Source: Streptococcus parasanguinis | GTDB taxonomy: Bacteria > Bacillota > Bacilli > Lactobacillales > Streptococcaceae | DNA length: 48,083 nt | Assembly: GCA_018365265.1 (NCBI GenBank) | Contig: JAGZKI010000009.1 | Location: forward strand, 1 to 48,083 | Reading direction: 5' to 3' | Shown: piece by piece, positions 1 through 8,294 of the stretch | How positions within the stretch are numbered: position 1 is the first letter of the stretch | How the letters are laid out: each line of letters starts with the position of its first letter | Translations under genes and position numbers: made by a program | Notes under the pieces: model-generated | What the model was told of the DNA's origin: nothing | Databases searched by the model: none | What the model saw: the letters and a program-made list of their open reading frames with translations, nothing else

Positions 1-92
1 GATTTCATCAGCTTTTACAGCCCTACTCAACTGTGCGGAGGTGGGACGACGAAATCGAATTCTAACGAATTACCGATTTCTGTCCCACTCTC
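1..92. repeat. Right half of dispersed BOX-like repeat (copy A)
   Basis: This matches the right end of the repeats at 22224-22515 and 29766-30046: the CTGTGCGGAGGTGGGACGACG segment, then a nested hairpin from GTGGGAC to GTCCCAC with an inner GAATTC/GAAT core. It starts inside a hairpin arm (GATTTCATCAGC), and the same 14 bases end the window at 48070-48083. The T run just after it (TTTTTG) makes the right end look like a terminator on the plus strand. The element is cut by the window edge. Confidence 0.85.
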
Positions 93-99
93 TTTTTGA

Positions 100-2334
100 T
101 TAGAAACCAAGCCAACCTTTGAAGGTATCCCAAGCGTTTTTCGCTTTTCCTGGGATATCGGCCTCGTCGATTGCTTTTTTCGCATTATCGACCATATTCG
201 ACGCCTTTTCTTTGACATCCTCAAAGAAACCTTTGTCTTCTTTGCTATCTGTTTCTGTCGTTTCTTCTCCGACTGGCGCAATGCCGTTTTCAGCATAAGA
301 GTTCTTCACCGAGTCAAACTGAGTACCGTCTGTATAAGGCAGAACACTGTTGGCAACATTGCGGAAGATCTCTGACGCCGTTCCAGCACTACTGTCCGTC
401 AGGTAGTGATTTTCATCGGTCGTTGGGAAGCCAAGCCATTGACTGATGACCACATCTGGCGTGTAGCCGATCACCCATTGGTCTCCAGAGAGGTCCTTGT
501 TAAAGCTGGTCTCTGTCGTACCAGTTTTCCCTGCCATGGTATAGCCATAAGGCGCAGCGTTCACCCCTGTACCATTACTAAAGGTACCTAGCATCATATT
601 GGTCATCTTATCTGTCGTTGACCCACTAAGCACTCGGGTTGATTTCTGGCTGTGGCTCTTGACCACTTGACCACTTGCATTTTCGATCTTGGTAATGAGG
701 TGAGCATCATTCATGACCCCGCCGTTAGCAAAGGTACCATAGGCTTGGGCCATCTGCATCGGATTGGTCGTCACACCAGCTCCCAAGGCAACTGCAAGCG
801 ATTTTTCCACCTTGTCCATGTTGAGGCCGAATTTTTTCCCGTACTCAAAGACCGTATCGAGACCCAAATCATTAGCCGTCGCTACGGCTGGAAGGTTAAG
901 GGATTCTGCCAAGGCCTGGTACATCGGTACCGTTGGGCTAGACTGGATTCCCGCATAGTTATTAACCTCATAGCTTCCATATTGGGTGGTACTATTGTCC
1001 AACTCCTTATTGGTCGACCAACCTTCAGCAACAGCTGGGCTATAGACGACTAAAGGTTTGATGGTTGATCCTGGACTACGAGCAGCCTGGGTAGCGTAGT
1101 TGTAGGTACGGAAACCTGGATTTTGATCGCTTCCGACACGCCCTACGAGAGCCCGAACCCCTCCGGTCTTAGGATCGAGGGCGACACTACCAGATTCCGC
1201 GCGCGTGCCGTCTTCCGCTACTGGGAAGAGGGCCGTATTGTCATAGATCACCTGCATGCTTGCTTGGTAATTTTGATCCAGCTCAGTGTAGATCCGGTAG
1301 CCATTTTTGACAATATCTTCTTCGGTCAGGCCGTATTCATTGACCGCCTCATTGATCACCGCATCAAAATAGGATGGGTAGCGGTAATCCTCCGACTTGC
1401 CTTCATAGGCATCAACCAGCTGGCCATGGATATCCACAGCAGCCGACTGATCAGCCGTTTTCTGGTCAATATAACCAGCTGCCACCATATTTTGGAGGAC
1501 CGTATTGCGGCGATTGGTCGCATTTTCTACTGAGTAGAGCGGGTTATAGATTTCAGGCCCCTTGAGCATACCGGCGAGAACAGCAGACTGATCCAGGCTT
1601 AATTGACTGGCTGAAACCCCAAAATACTTCTTGGAAGCATCCTCAATTCCCCAAACCCCATTTCCAAAATAGGCATTGTTGAGGTACATGGTGAGGATTT
1701 CTTTTTTACTGTATTTCTTATTGATTTCAAGCGCCAGGAAGAATTCCTTGGCCTTACGCTCCACCGTCTGGTCCTGAGACAGGTAAGCATTCTTGGCTAG
1801 CTGTTGAGTGATGGTCGATCCACCACCTGAGCGACCTAGGGTCAAAATCGCTAAGAAGAAGCGACCATAGTTGATCCCGCTATTCTTGTAAAAGCTCCGG
1901 TCCTCTGTTGCGACCACGGCATTTTGCAGATTCTCACTAATGGCATCGAGTTCGACATAGGTTCCTTTTTGCCCGGTCAAACTTCCCGCCTGGTCCCCAT
2001 TCTTATCATAGATAATGGTGGTCGCCTTCAGTGCATTCTGCAAATCTTTGACGTTGGTCGTCTTAGCAAGGTAGAAAAGATAGCCCCCTGTCAAGAGGCT
2101 AAAGCCTAGCCCAATGATCAGGAGAATCTTGGTCAAATGGAATCTGCGCCAAAAACGACGGAAGGGATGCTGAGAGAGAGGCTTGCTTCTGTGCTTGCCT
2201 GAGCGACTATAGGTCGGCTCTACTGTCTCTTCCGGTAGTTCCGTGTCTGGCACTTCTTCTGCCACCGCTTTGGGCGGATGATCCTTTCTAAAAAAAGTGA
2301 TCAGGTTTTCAAATAATTCTTTTATTCTATTCAT
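100..2334 (-). CDS. pbp2a: Penicillin-binding protein 2a (class A, bifunctional)
   Basis: This membrane-anchored murein synthase polymerises lipid II and cross-links the peptides. At 744 residues it has the usual length. A basic, acidic-rich cytoplasmic tail precedes one membrane helix at about 68-90. The glycosyltransferase domain shows EDRSFY (catalytic E144) and GGSTITQQ (171-178). The transpeptidase domain shows STIK (nucleophile S423), SLN (478-480) and KTGT (603-606). It matches pneumococcal PBP2a closely from memory. The ATG lies only 7 nt downstream of a good -10 hexamer, so the mRNA may be leaderless. A repeat element follows the gene. Confidence 0.96.
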   Translation of the reverse strand: MNRIKELFENLITFFRKDHPPKAVAEEVPDTELPEETVEPTYSRSGKHRSKPLSQHPFRRFWRRFHLTKILLIIGLGFSLLTGGYLFYLAKTTNVKDLQNALKATTIIYDKNGDQAGSLTGQKGTYVELDAISENLQNAVVATEDRSFYKNSGINYGRFFLAILTLGRSGGGSTITQQLAKNAYLSQDQTVERKAKEFFLALEINKKYSKKEILTMYLNNAYFGNGVWGIEDASKKYFGVSASQLSLDQSAVLAGMLKGPEIYNPLYSVENATNRRNTVLQNMVAAGYIDQKTADQSAAVDIHGQLVDAYEGKSEDYRYPSYFDAVINEAVNEYGLTEEDIVKNGYRIYTELDQNYQASMQVIYDNTALFPVAEDGTRAESGSVALDPKTGGVRALVGRVGSDQNPGFRTYNYATQAARSPGSTIKPLVVYSPAVAEGWSTNKELDNSTTQYGSYEVNNYAGIQSSPTVPMYQALAESLNLPAVATANDLGLDTVFEYGKKFGLNMDKVEKSLAVALGAGVTTNPMQMAQAYGTFANGGVMNDAHLITKIENASGQVVKSHSQKSTRVLSGSTTDKMTNMMLGTFSNGTGVNAAPYGYTMAGKTGTTETSFNKDLSGDQWVIGYTPDVVISQWLGFPTTDENHYLTDSSAGTASEIFRNVANSVLPYTDGTQFDSVKNSYAENGIAPVGEETTETDSKEDKGFFEDVKEKASNMVDNAKKAIDEADIPGKAKNAWDTFKGWLGF

Positions 2335-2341
2335 ACCTGTT

Positions 2342-2370
2342 ATTGTAACACCTTATCCTTGTCCTAGCAA
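2342..2370 (-). promoter_or_regulatory. pbp2a promoter (predicted leaderless)
   Basis: Read on the minus strand: -35 TTGCTA (2370-2365), a 17-nt spacer ending in TG, then -10 TACAAT (2347-2342) as an extended TGTTACAAT. The pbp2a ATG (2334) begins after AACAGGT, 7 nt past the hexamer, where transcription would normally start. There is no normally spaced Shine-Dalgarno sequence. Confidence 0.6.
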
Positions 2371-2422
2371 GAAAAGATAGCTCATCCCCTTCTCCCATTT
2401 AGTTTTCTTTAAGCTTAGATTT

Positions 2423-2431
2423 TGCTACAAT
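2423..2431 (+). promoter_or_regulatory. Extended -10 promoter of the pseudouridine synthase gene
   Basis: TGCTACAAT is a perfect extended -10 (hexamer 2426-2431) six bases before the ATG at 2438. The -35 region (about 2403-2408) is poor. Transcription starting at the usual distance would begin at or next to the start codon, so this transcript also looks leaderless. Confidence 0.55.
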
Positions 2432-2437
2432 AGGGTC

Positions 2438-3301
2438 ATGAACTATCAATTTACCATTCCACAATCCTTTCCCCAGATGACTGTGAAAGAGCTGCTTGAG
2501 GACTACTTCCTCATCCCCCGTAAGATCCGGCATTTTTTACGGGTCAAAAAACACGTCTTGGTGAATGGAGAGACCATCAACTGGCAGAGCCCCGTTCAAA
2601 AAGGGGATCAGATCCAGCTGATCTTTGACGCAGACGATTACCCTGAAAAAGAGCTCCTAGAAGGAGACCCCAGTCTCGTCGAAGAACTCTATCAGGATGA
2701 GCACGTCATCATCGTCAATAAGCCCGAAGGCATGAAAACCCATGCCAACGAACCGATGGAAATTGCTCTTCTCAACCATGTTTCCAGCTATGTTGGATCC
2801 ACCTGCTACGTCGTGCACCGGTTAGATAAGGAAACCAGCGGAGCGATTTTATTTGCCAAGAATCCTTTTATCCTGCCTATTCTCAACCGAATTTTAGAAG
2901 ATAAAAAAATTCAACGCGAGTACTGGGCCTTGATCCAAGGAAATTTAGCGCAAAAGACCATCATTTACAAGGATAAAATCGGGCGCGATCGCCACGATCG
3001 ACGCAAGCGCCTGGTCGATCCACGCAAGGGACAGTATGCAGAAACTCAGGTGACGCAACTGAAAAAAATCGGGCGAAACAGCCTGATCAAATGCCAGCTC
3101 AAGACGGGCCGTACCCATCAGATCCGGGTTCATCTCTCCCATCATGGGCACCCGATTGTCGGGGATCCTCTCTATAACCCTGAACGCGGAGAGCGACTCA
3201 TGCTCCATGCCCATCGCTTGACCTTCACCAATCCATTAACGCTTGAAACCATCCAAGTCGAGGCACCTTCCAAGAGTTTTGAAGAAGGGTTGAAAGATTG
3301 A
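2438..3301 (+). CDS. RluA/RluD-family RNA pseudouridine synthase
   Basis: It converts uridine to pseudouridine in RNA, probably rRNA. The 287-residue protein has an S4-like N-terminal region (about 12-65), then the catalytic signature HRLDKETSG with the nucleophilic D130, and the RTHQIRVHL and VGDPLYN motifs (about 225-247). Streptococci carry several paralogues and the target site cannot be read from sequence, so no symbol is given. It is divergent from pbp2a and convergent with the CHAP protein gene, sharing a hairpin terminator with the latter. Confidence 0.92.
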   Translation: MNYQFTIPQSFPQMTVKELLEDYFLIPRKIRHFLRVKKHVLVNGETINWQSPVQKGDQIQLIFDADDYPEKELLEGDPSLVEELYQDEHVIIVNKPEGMKTHANEPMEIALLNHVSSYVGSTCYVVHRLDKETSGAILFAKNPFILPILNRILEDKKIQREYWALIQGNLAQKTIIYKDKIGRDRHDRRKRLVDPRKGQYAETQVTQLKKIGRNSLIKCQLKTGRTHQIRVHLSHHGHPIVGDPLYNPERGERLMLHAHRLTFTNPLTLETIQVEAPSKSFEEGLKD

Positions 3302-3302
3302 A

Positions 3303-3325
3303 AAAAGAAGCCTATGGCTTCTTTT
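3303..3325. terminator. Bidirectional terminator
   Basis: A perfect 10-bp stem, AAAAGAAGCC/GGCTTCTTTT with a TAT loop, lies between the convergent pseudouridine synthase and CHAP genes. It gives a T run in both directions. Confidence 0.85.
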
Positions 3326-3330
3326 CTTTG

Positions 3331-6093
3331 TTATTGATAGCGAGGAGTTGCAAATCCACGAATATTGCCATGTCCGATCCGATAGGTATTACGACGAACT
3401 TGGTTTCCAGAGTTTCCTTCAATGGTATGAATGATCCCATTTGAGACACTCTCGACAATTCCGATGTGATCCGCAAAACCATTATTTGGCTGACTATCTT
3501 GATCCCAGTTAAAGGTGATGATATCCCCTGCTTTTGGTGTAGAAGCACCATTTTCATTCCAAATGCCCAAGCGTTTGAAGATCTGGATGTGCCGTTCGAC
3601 TCCACATTCACGGCCAATCAAACCACTCAAACCTTCCCGCTGGAAAATTGTTGTGACAAAGACGTCACACCAGTCATCAGAATCTTTCACAGCGTATCCA
3701 ACTGGTAGGGGACGGACGCTATTGTAATCGTTGACCAATTGATGATGCGCTGCACTTCCGCCGCGAACACCCACTAGACTAGCTGCTGCCCGTAAGACAC
3801 GGTCCCGTTGTCCATTCGTTACACGAGGACTAAAAGCAGTTTGATATACTGTCGCACGGGGATGAAGGGCTGTTTGACCAAGGTTAAAGCCTTCAACACC
3901 ACCATCCACATAGTCCACATAGACGTGAGTAGTGTAGTTCCCAACAAGATTTTTGTGATTGATAGTAGAAACGTTAACTTCAGTATGTGCGTTAGTTGGA
4001 ATAGCGTCATACCAATAAAGGTTACTTTGGTTGCTTTCCGACCAAACGGCTACACTGATCTTTTTAATCTTACGACCTTGAGGCGCTTGATCCACCGTTA
4101 CCGTATAGGTTCCAGCTCCAGAATTGACATTCTTGATCCCTGTTTGTGTCTTCGTTTGGGCATTTCGGAACTCAACTTCTGTAGTTGTTCCCCCTACACC
4201 AATCCGAGAACCATCATTTTGAATGTAGTAAAGGTGAATATGGTACTTACCAGTAGAGTTCTTGTGATCGCTCGCTTTGACCGATACCTTGTAGTCTCCG
4301 TTCGCTTGTCGTGTCGCTTCATACCAACGGAGATCATCTTGTCCGTCCTTATCAGACCAAGTTGGGACTTGCACAGTTCGCACACCTTTAGGATTGTAGA
4401 CATCCTTAATGATGACGTCAAAGGTACCTGTATCCTTGTTGTTGTTAACTATTGAAATCGTACCAATTGGTTTGTTATGCTTAACATCCACCACCGTTTC
4501 AGTGATATAATGGTGTTGATTTTTGTTATCAACGATATAGAGGTCAGCACGATAATTACCAAGTGAATTCTTGTGCTCATCGGACTTGATGGTAACACGA
4601 TAGCTACCGTCTGATTGTCGAGTCGCTTTGTGCCAAATAAGATCATCTTGGCCATTCACAAGACTCCACGATGGAACTAAGACTTCTTTAATCCCATTTG
4701 GAGCGGAAATATTACGAACAACTGCATCAAAAGTTCCCAATTCAGCATTATTATTTTCAATAATGAGACTTGCAGTCGGACGAGTTTGGGTAACTTCTAC
4801 CACTTTTTCCGTTAGATAAAAAGGAGTATTAGAATTATCTACAAGATAAGCATCAGCACGATATCTCCCTGTAGAGTTCTTATGATCTGTTGCCTTAATC
4901 GTCACGCGGTAAGAACCATCGGCTTGACGAGTAGCCTTATGCCAGATGAGGTCGTCCTGACCACCAGCAAGACTCCATGATGGAACCAAGATGTCTTTAA
5001 CGCCATTTGGCGCAACAATGTCACGAACAACTGCATCAAATGTACCTGCTACAGTATCGTTGTTTTCAATTGAAAGGACACCTCTTGGCCGTGTGTAATC
5101 AACAGCTACTACTTTTTCAGCAATGTAGTGACGATTATTTGAGTTGTCTACAACATAAGCATCTGCTCGGTAGTTCCCTTTATTCCCTTTATGTTCGGTT
5201 GCCTTAATGGTGACACGATAGCTACCATCACTTTGCTTAGTCGCTTTATGCCAGATGAGGTCATCTTGACCATTCTCTAAACTCCATGACGGAACCAATA
5301 CCTCTTTCACACCATTTGGAGCGACAATGTTTCGAATAACCGCATCAAATGTCCCTGCTACAGTATTGTTATTCTCAATTGAAAGGGCACCACTTGGTCG
5401 TGCATAATCAACAGCAACAATCTTTTGAGATAGATACTGGGCTCTCCCTTTTTTATCAATTACATAAGCATCTGCCCGGTAATTCCCAGTGGAATCTTTG
5501 TGATCGGAGGCTTTAATTTTCGCACGATAAGAGCCGTCAGGCTCTCTCATAGCTTTATGCCATATCAGATCATCTTGACCGTTTTCAAGGCTCCATGTTG
5601 GAACAAGAACTTCTTTCAAACCATTTGGGGCTTCAATATCACGAACAACTGCGTCAAACGTTCCTGCCACCGGATTGTTATTCTCGATTAAAAGTGTCCC
5701 ACTGTCTTTTGCTTCTGTAGTGGGAATCGTTCCACTTGTTGTAGCACTTGTATGTTCTTCTTTTCTATTGGAAGAGAGACTTGTAAACACAGCGGAAGAT
5801 GGAGATTCTGTTTCGATCTTTTCTTCAGCAACATATTCCGCAAATTCAGCGTTATTTTTAGCAGTTTCGTTCCGGTATGCTTCTGTATCAGCCTTTTTCT
5901 CTATTGCCACTGATCTTTCAGCATGTATTCCTGTATTCTCTGTATTTGACGAGGTTTCTGCCTTTAAAACGATTGTGGCAGTTTTTTCAAATGTTTGGTC
6001 AGATGAAGTTTGTTCATCAGCCTTGACCTGTTGCGTTGAAAAGGCCAATAGTACCGTTGCACTCGCATAAAAAATAAGATCTTTCTTTTTCAT
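3331..6093 (-). CDS. Secreted CHAP-domain protein with GBS Bsp-like repeats
   Basis: The 920-residue protein is probably a cell-wall amidase/endopeptidase or wall-associated protein. It has a signal peptide (about 1-25, ending VKADE), a Thr/Ser/Glu-rich linker to about 130, then repeats starting at residues 131, 234, 337, 440 and 543, exactly 103 residues apart. These share GTFDA-V-R, APNG-KEVLVPSWSL, GQDDLIWHK and GNYRAD motifs. A degenerate sixth unit covers about 646-745. The C-terminal CHAP domain has C809 (DDWCDV), H876 (ADHIGIVE) and E892/N894 (IEGNSG). There is no LPXTG motif, so attachment is probably non-covalent. RBS AAGGGAAG precedes the ATG. Enzyme specificity is inferred only from the fold. 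Confidence 0.88.
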   Translation of the reverse strand: MKKKDLIFYASATVLLAFSTQQVKADEQTSSDQTFEKTATIVLKAETSSNTENTGIHAERSVAIEKKADTEAYRNETAKNNAEFAEYVAEEKIETESPSSAVFTSLSSNRKEEHTSATTSGTIPTTEAKDSGTLLIENNNPVAGTFDAVVRDIEAPNGLKEVLVPTWSLENGQDDLIWHKAMREPDGSYRAKIKASDHKDSTGNYRADAYVIDKKGRAQYLSQKIVAVDYARPSGALSIENNNTVAGTFDAVIRNIVAPNGVKEVLVPSWSLENGQDDLIWHKATKQSDGSYRVTIKATEHKGNKGNYRADAYVVDNSNNRHYIAEKVVAVDYTRPRGVLSIENNDTVAGTFDAVVRDIVAPNGVKDILVPSWSLAGGQDDLIWHKATRQADGSYRVTIKATDHKNSTGRYRADAYLVDNSNTPFYLTEKVVEVTQTRPTASLIIENNNAELGTFDAVVRNISAPNGIKEVLVPSWSLVNGQDDLIWHKATRQSDGSYRVTIKSDEHKNSLGNYRADLYIVDNKNQHHYITETVVDVKHNKPIGTISIVNNNKDTGTFDVIIKDVYNPKGVRTVQVPTWSDKDGQDDLRWYEATRQANGDYKVSVKASDHKNSTGKYHIHLYYIQNDGSRIGVGGTTTEVEFRNAQTKTQTGIKNVNSGAGTYTVTVDQAPQGRKIKKISVAVWSESNQSNLYWYDAIPTNAHTEVNVSTINHKNLVGNYTTHVYVDYVDGGVEGFNLGQTALHPRATVYQTAFSPRVTNGQRDRVLRAAASLVGVRGGSAAHHQLVNDYNSVRPLPVGYAVKDSDDWCDVFVTTIFQREGLSGLIGRECGVERHIQIFKRLGIWNENGASTPKAGDIITFNWDQDSQPNNGFADHIGIVESVSNGIIHTIEGNSGNQVRRNTYRIGHGNIRGFATPRYQ

Positions 6094-6129
6094 ATCAACT
6101 TCCCTTTATACAAATTTTATACGTTAATC

Positions 6130-6158
6130 ATTTTACCACACGGTTTCAGAGATGAAAA
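6130..6158 (-). promoter_or_regulatory. Promoter of the CHAP/Bsp protein gene
   Basis: On the minus strand: -35-like TTTTCA (6158-6153), a 17-nt spacer ending TGG, and -10 TAAAAT (6135-6130). The extended TGG compensates for the weak -35. Confidence 0.5.
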
Positions 6159-6209
6159 GTTTTATGGGGCAAATTTTTAAAATTAGTGACATTTTTTTGA
6201 AAAACTAAA

Positions 6210-6234
6210 AAAAGAAGTCCGTCTGACTTCTTTT
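6210..6234. terminator. Terminator at the end of the polysaccharide operon
   Basis: A 10-bp stem, AAAAGAAGTC/GACTTCTTTT with a 5-nt loop, lies just past the stop of the last operon gene. A T run follows on the minus strand. It probably ends the roughly 16-kb operon transcript. Confidence 0.85.
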
Positions 6235-6238
6235 GATC

Positions 6239-7291
6239 TTATGCTAATTGATTTAAGGCCGTCTTTAGGTAGTGACCCTCTCGGATTTCCTGACCGACAC
6301 GTTTGGCATTGTCCACAAAGTCTTGGTAATCAGCATCTGAAAGATTGTCGATTGTCTCCTTCAAATCATGGAGAGACTCTACTGCAATCCCGCAGCCCTT
6401 CTCAAGCACAAAATGAGACAAGGCTGACTGTTTCCACACGACAAGCGGGAAGCCCGATGCTAGATAAAGCGACGCCTTGTGGGAGTTGTTGTAACGGAGG
6501 TATTCTCCAAAAAAGCCACTACAGGTCTCAACGCTATCTCCATCCCAGACCAGACCAAAACCGCCCTCAAGGGCTGCAGGAAGTTCATCCGGTAGGAAGG
6601 AACCAAAGTAGGTTTCATTTGCAAGCGCTCTACTCTCATCAAAGCCAACACCATAAAGGTTATAAGACGGTGCTTCTGGAAGAGTATAAAGATAACCAGC
6701 TTTTTCCTTGGCCAAATTACCTGCCACAATTATCGGCTGGTCTTTTGTTTGGCCACTTTTTTCTTGAAAATCTGGAATCAAATAGTCAAAAATACCAAGG
6801 CTGACAATCTTATCTTCTACAACCCCCTTATCCACTAAAACAGATTTCATAACCGGGTTGTGAGCAATAATTCCTGTAACACTACGGAACGTATCACTTT
6901 CAGTTAGTTTCATCCGTAACTTCATTCTAAATGGTAAGGTTTTATCATTCACAAAACGCAGTGTTTCCAAATCATGAACTAAAAAATAGACATCCGTACC
7001 CCTGTTTTTAAGTTTTTTTAGTAAATGGTTAAGAAATAAAGAATGATGTAACAAAGGAAATTGAATTATGATCTCATCATTTTTCTTTAGGTCTTTGAAA
7101 GCTCTAAAGAGAGCTCTATATTTATGAATCTGTGCCCTAAGAACATTCATTTGATACCAGTCATCCACCAAAACTTTCAACGGAGAATAACCTAATTTAT
7201 TTAAAATTGCTTCAACATCATTACGTGCCTTATTACCCGCATTTTTAACATTGTTATCGTGTAAAAATTCTTCTTTTAAATAGTATTTCAT
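6239..7291 (-). CDS. Gtf3/galactofuranosyltransferase-like glycosyltransferase
   Basis: The last gene of the polysaccharide operon encodes 350 residues. The C-terminal half (GGFGLVWDGDS, then HKASLYLASGFPLVVW and a GCGI segment) resembles the GT-B enzymes of the Gtf3 type and oral streptococcal galactofuranosyltransferases. With glf in the same operon, transfer of galactofuranose is the best guess, but acceptor and linkage are unknown. The gene lies 10 bp after the Stealth gene. Base composition changes inside it: roughly 45-50% GC for the C-terminal half and about 30% GC for the N-terminal third, by eye, suggesting recombination within the gene. Confidence 0.75.
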   Translation of the reverse strand: MKYYLKEEFLHDNNVKNAGNKARNDVEAILNKLGYSPLKVLVDDWYQMNVLRAQIHKYRALFRAFKDLKKNDEIIIQFPLLHHSLFLNHLLKKLKNRGTDVYFLVHDLETLRFVNDKTLPFRMKLRMKLTESDTFRSVTGIIAHNPVMKSVLVDKGVVEDKIVSLGIFDYLIPDFQEKSGQTKDQPIIVAGNLAKEKAGYLYTLPEAPSYNLYGVGFDESRALANETYFGSFLPDELPAALEGGFGLVWDGDSVETCSGFFGEYLRYNNSHKASLYLASGFPLVVWKQSALSHFVLEKGCGIAVESLHDLKETIDNLSDADYQDFVDNAKRVGQEIREGHYLKTALNQLA

Positions 7292-7301
7292 CTCTTACTT
7301 C

Positions 7302-8294
7302 TCATTTTTCATACGCTGATTTTTTAGGATAATATTCATTTAAAATTTGCTTGAAATGAATGATGTTTTCTTCCCTAAAGTCCCCATCATCATTGACACA
7401 AAGCAGTTTTTTACGTCTATCTGTAAAGATAGATTCCAGCTTATCCACTTGATTTAAACCAATTGTTTCTCCGAAATTTTTAGACATAGGATAAAACTGA
7501 TTACTTTCAATTTGCCAATTAGAACAAACGTATTGATTGACGTCTACTCCATAGTCTCTAATTTTATTTCGTGACGTTTTATCTAATGTTGCTCCCTCAA
7601 TTTCCCACAAATGTGCCAAAGTACTCTTCTTCATTGGAACAGGTAAATGTTGGTTCACGTATCCTGTCGGACCCCAAGGCAAGAGTAACAAGTTTTTCAA
7701 AACCAAGGAACCATAACGGAAATTAAAGAATTTCCAAGGCGAAGATTTCAAAGCCTTCTTATTAGGAAAATGCCGATAGATTAATTCAACGTTATTGTGA
7801 TAAGTGTTCGTAAATGGTGACCATGGAACTAAAGCATCGTATACTGCTAAAAGCTTGGGTTGACCATTTTTATAAAAATCTGAAGGTTGACTATCTCTAA
7901 TCAAGTACATATCATCATTGAAATACAAATAGTTCTCCGACAATCCTTCAATCCGATGAAGATTAAGCTCAATAGCCGCTGAATTATAGGTAGGTAGATA
8001 TTCATTAGGCATAAATTCCTTATGAGTGACCAATTTAAGTTTTGGATGCTCCAAATTTAACCAGTCAGGCTTTTGCCCGTTGGTAATTAGATAAACATTA
8101 TTCACCCAAGGAGCATGCTTTTCAATCATTCGAAACCAGTAATTAAAAATACCGTAATCACGATAACGTTGCTCTCCGTCGATTTCTTGGTCTATTTTTG
8201 ACATTTGACCTGTCACGGCTTGTTTCTCGCGGATAAACTCAGTATCACTTCCGTCGACCCAAAGAACCACGATATCAATTTTTTCTTGTGTCAT
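7302..8294 (-). CDS. Stealth-family sugar-phosphate transferase (WefC-like)
   Basis: Stealth proteins transfer a hexose-1-phosphate, making phosphodiester links in surface polysaccharides. The family includes the human GlcNAc-1-phosphotransferase. All conserved regions are visible in the 330 residues: DIVVLWVDGSD (5-15), then RYRDYGIFNYWFRMIEKHAPWV with LITNGQKPDWLN, then YLYFNDDMYL, and a C-terminal VCVNDD-type segment (LLCVNDDGD). In oral streptococci WefC is such an enzyme in receptor polysaccharide loci. It overlaps glf by 4 bp, so the two are probably co-translated. The sugar transferred is not readable. Confidence 0.88.
   Translation of the reverse strand: MTQEKIDIVVLWVDGSDTEFIREKQAVTGQMSKIDQEIDGEQRYRDYGIFNYWFRMIEKHAPWVNNVYLITNGQKPDWLNLEHPKLKLVTHKEFMPNEYLPTYNSAAIELNLHRIEGLSENYLYFNDDMYLIRDSQPSDFYKNGQPKLLAVYDALVPWSPFTNTYHNNVELIYRHFPNKKALKSSPWKFFNFRYGSLVLKNLLLLPWGPTGYVNQHLPVPMKKSTLAHLWEIEGATLDKTSRNKIRDYGVDVNQYVCSNWQIESNQFYPMSKNFGETIGLNQVDKLESIFTDRRKKLLCVNDDGDFREENIIHFKQILNEYYPKKSAYEK

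Noticed and set aside
27..296. Minus-strand frame over the end of pbp2a and repeat copy A
   Set aside because: It overlaps pbp2a in another frame, has no ribosome site and no recognisable domain.
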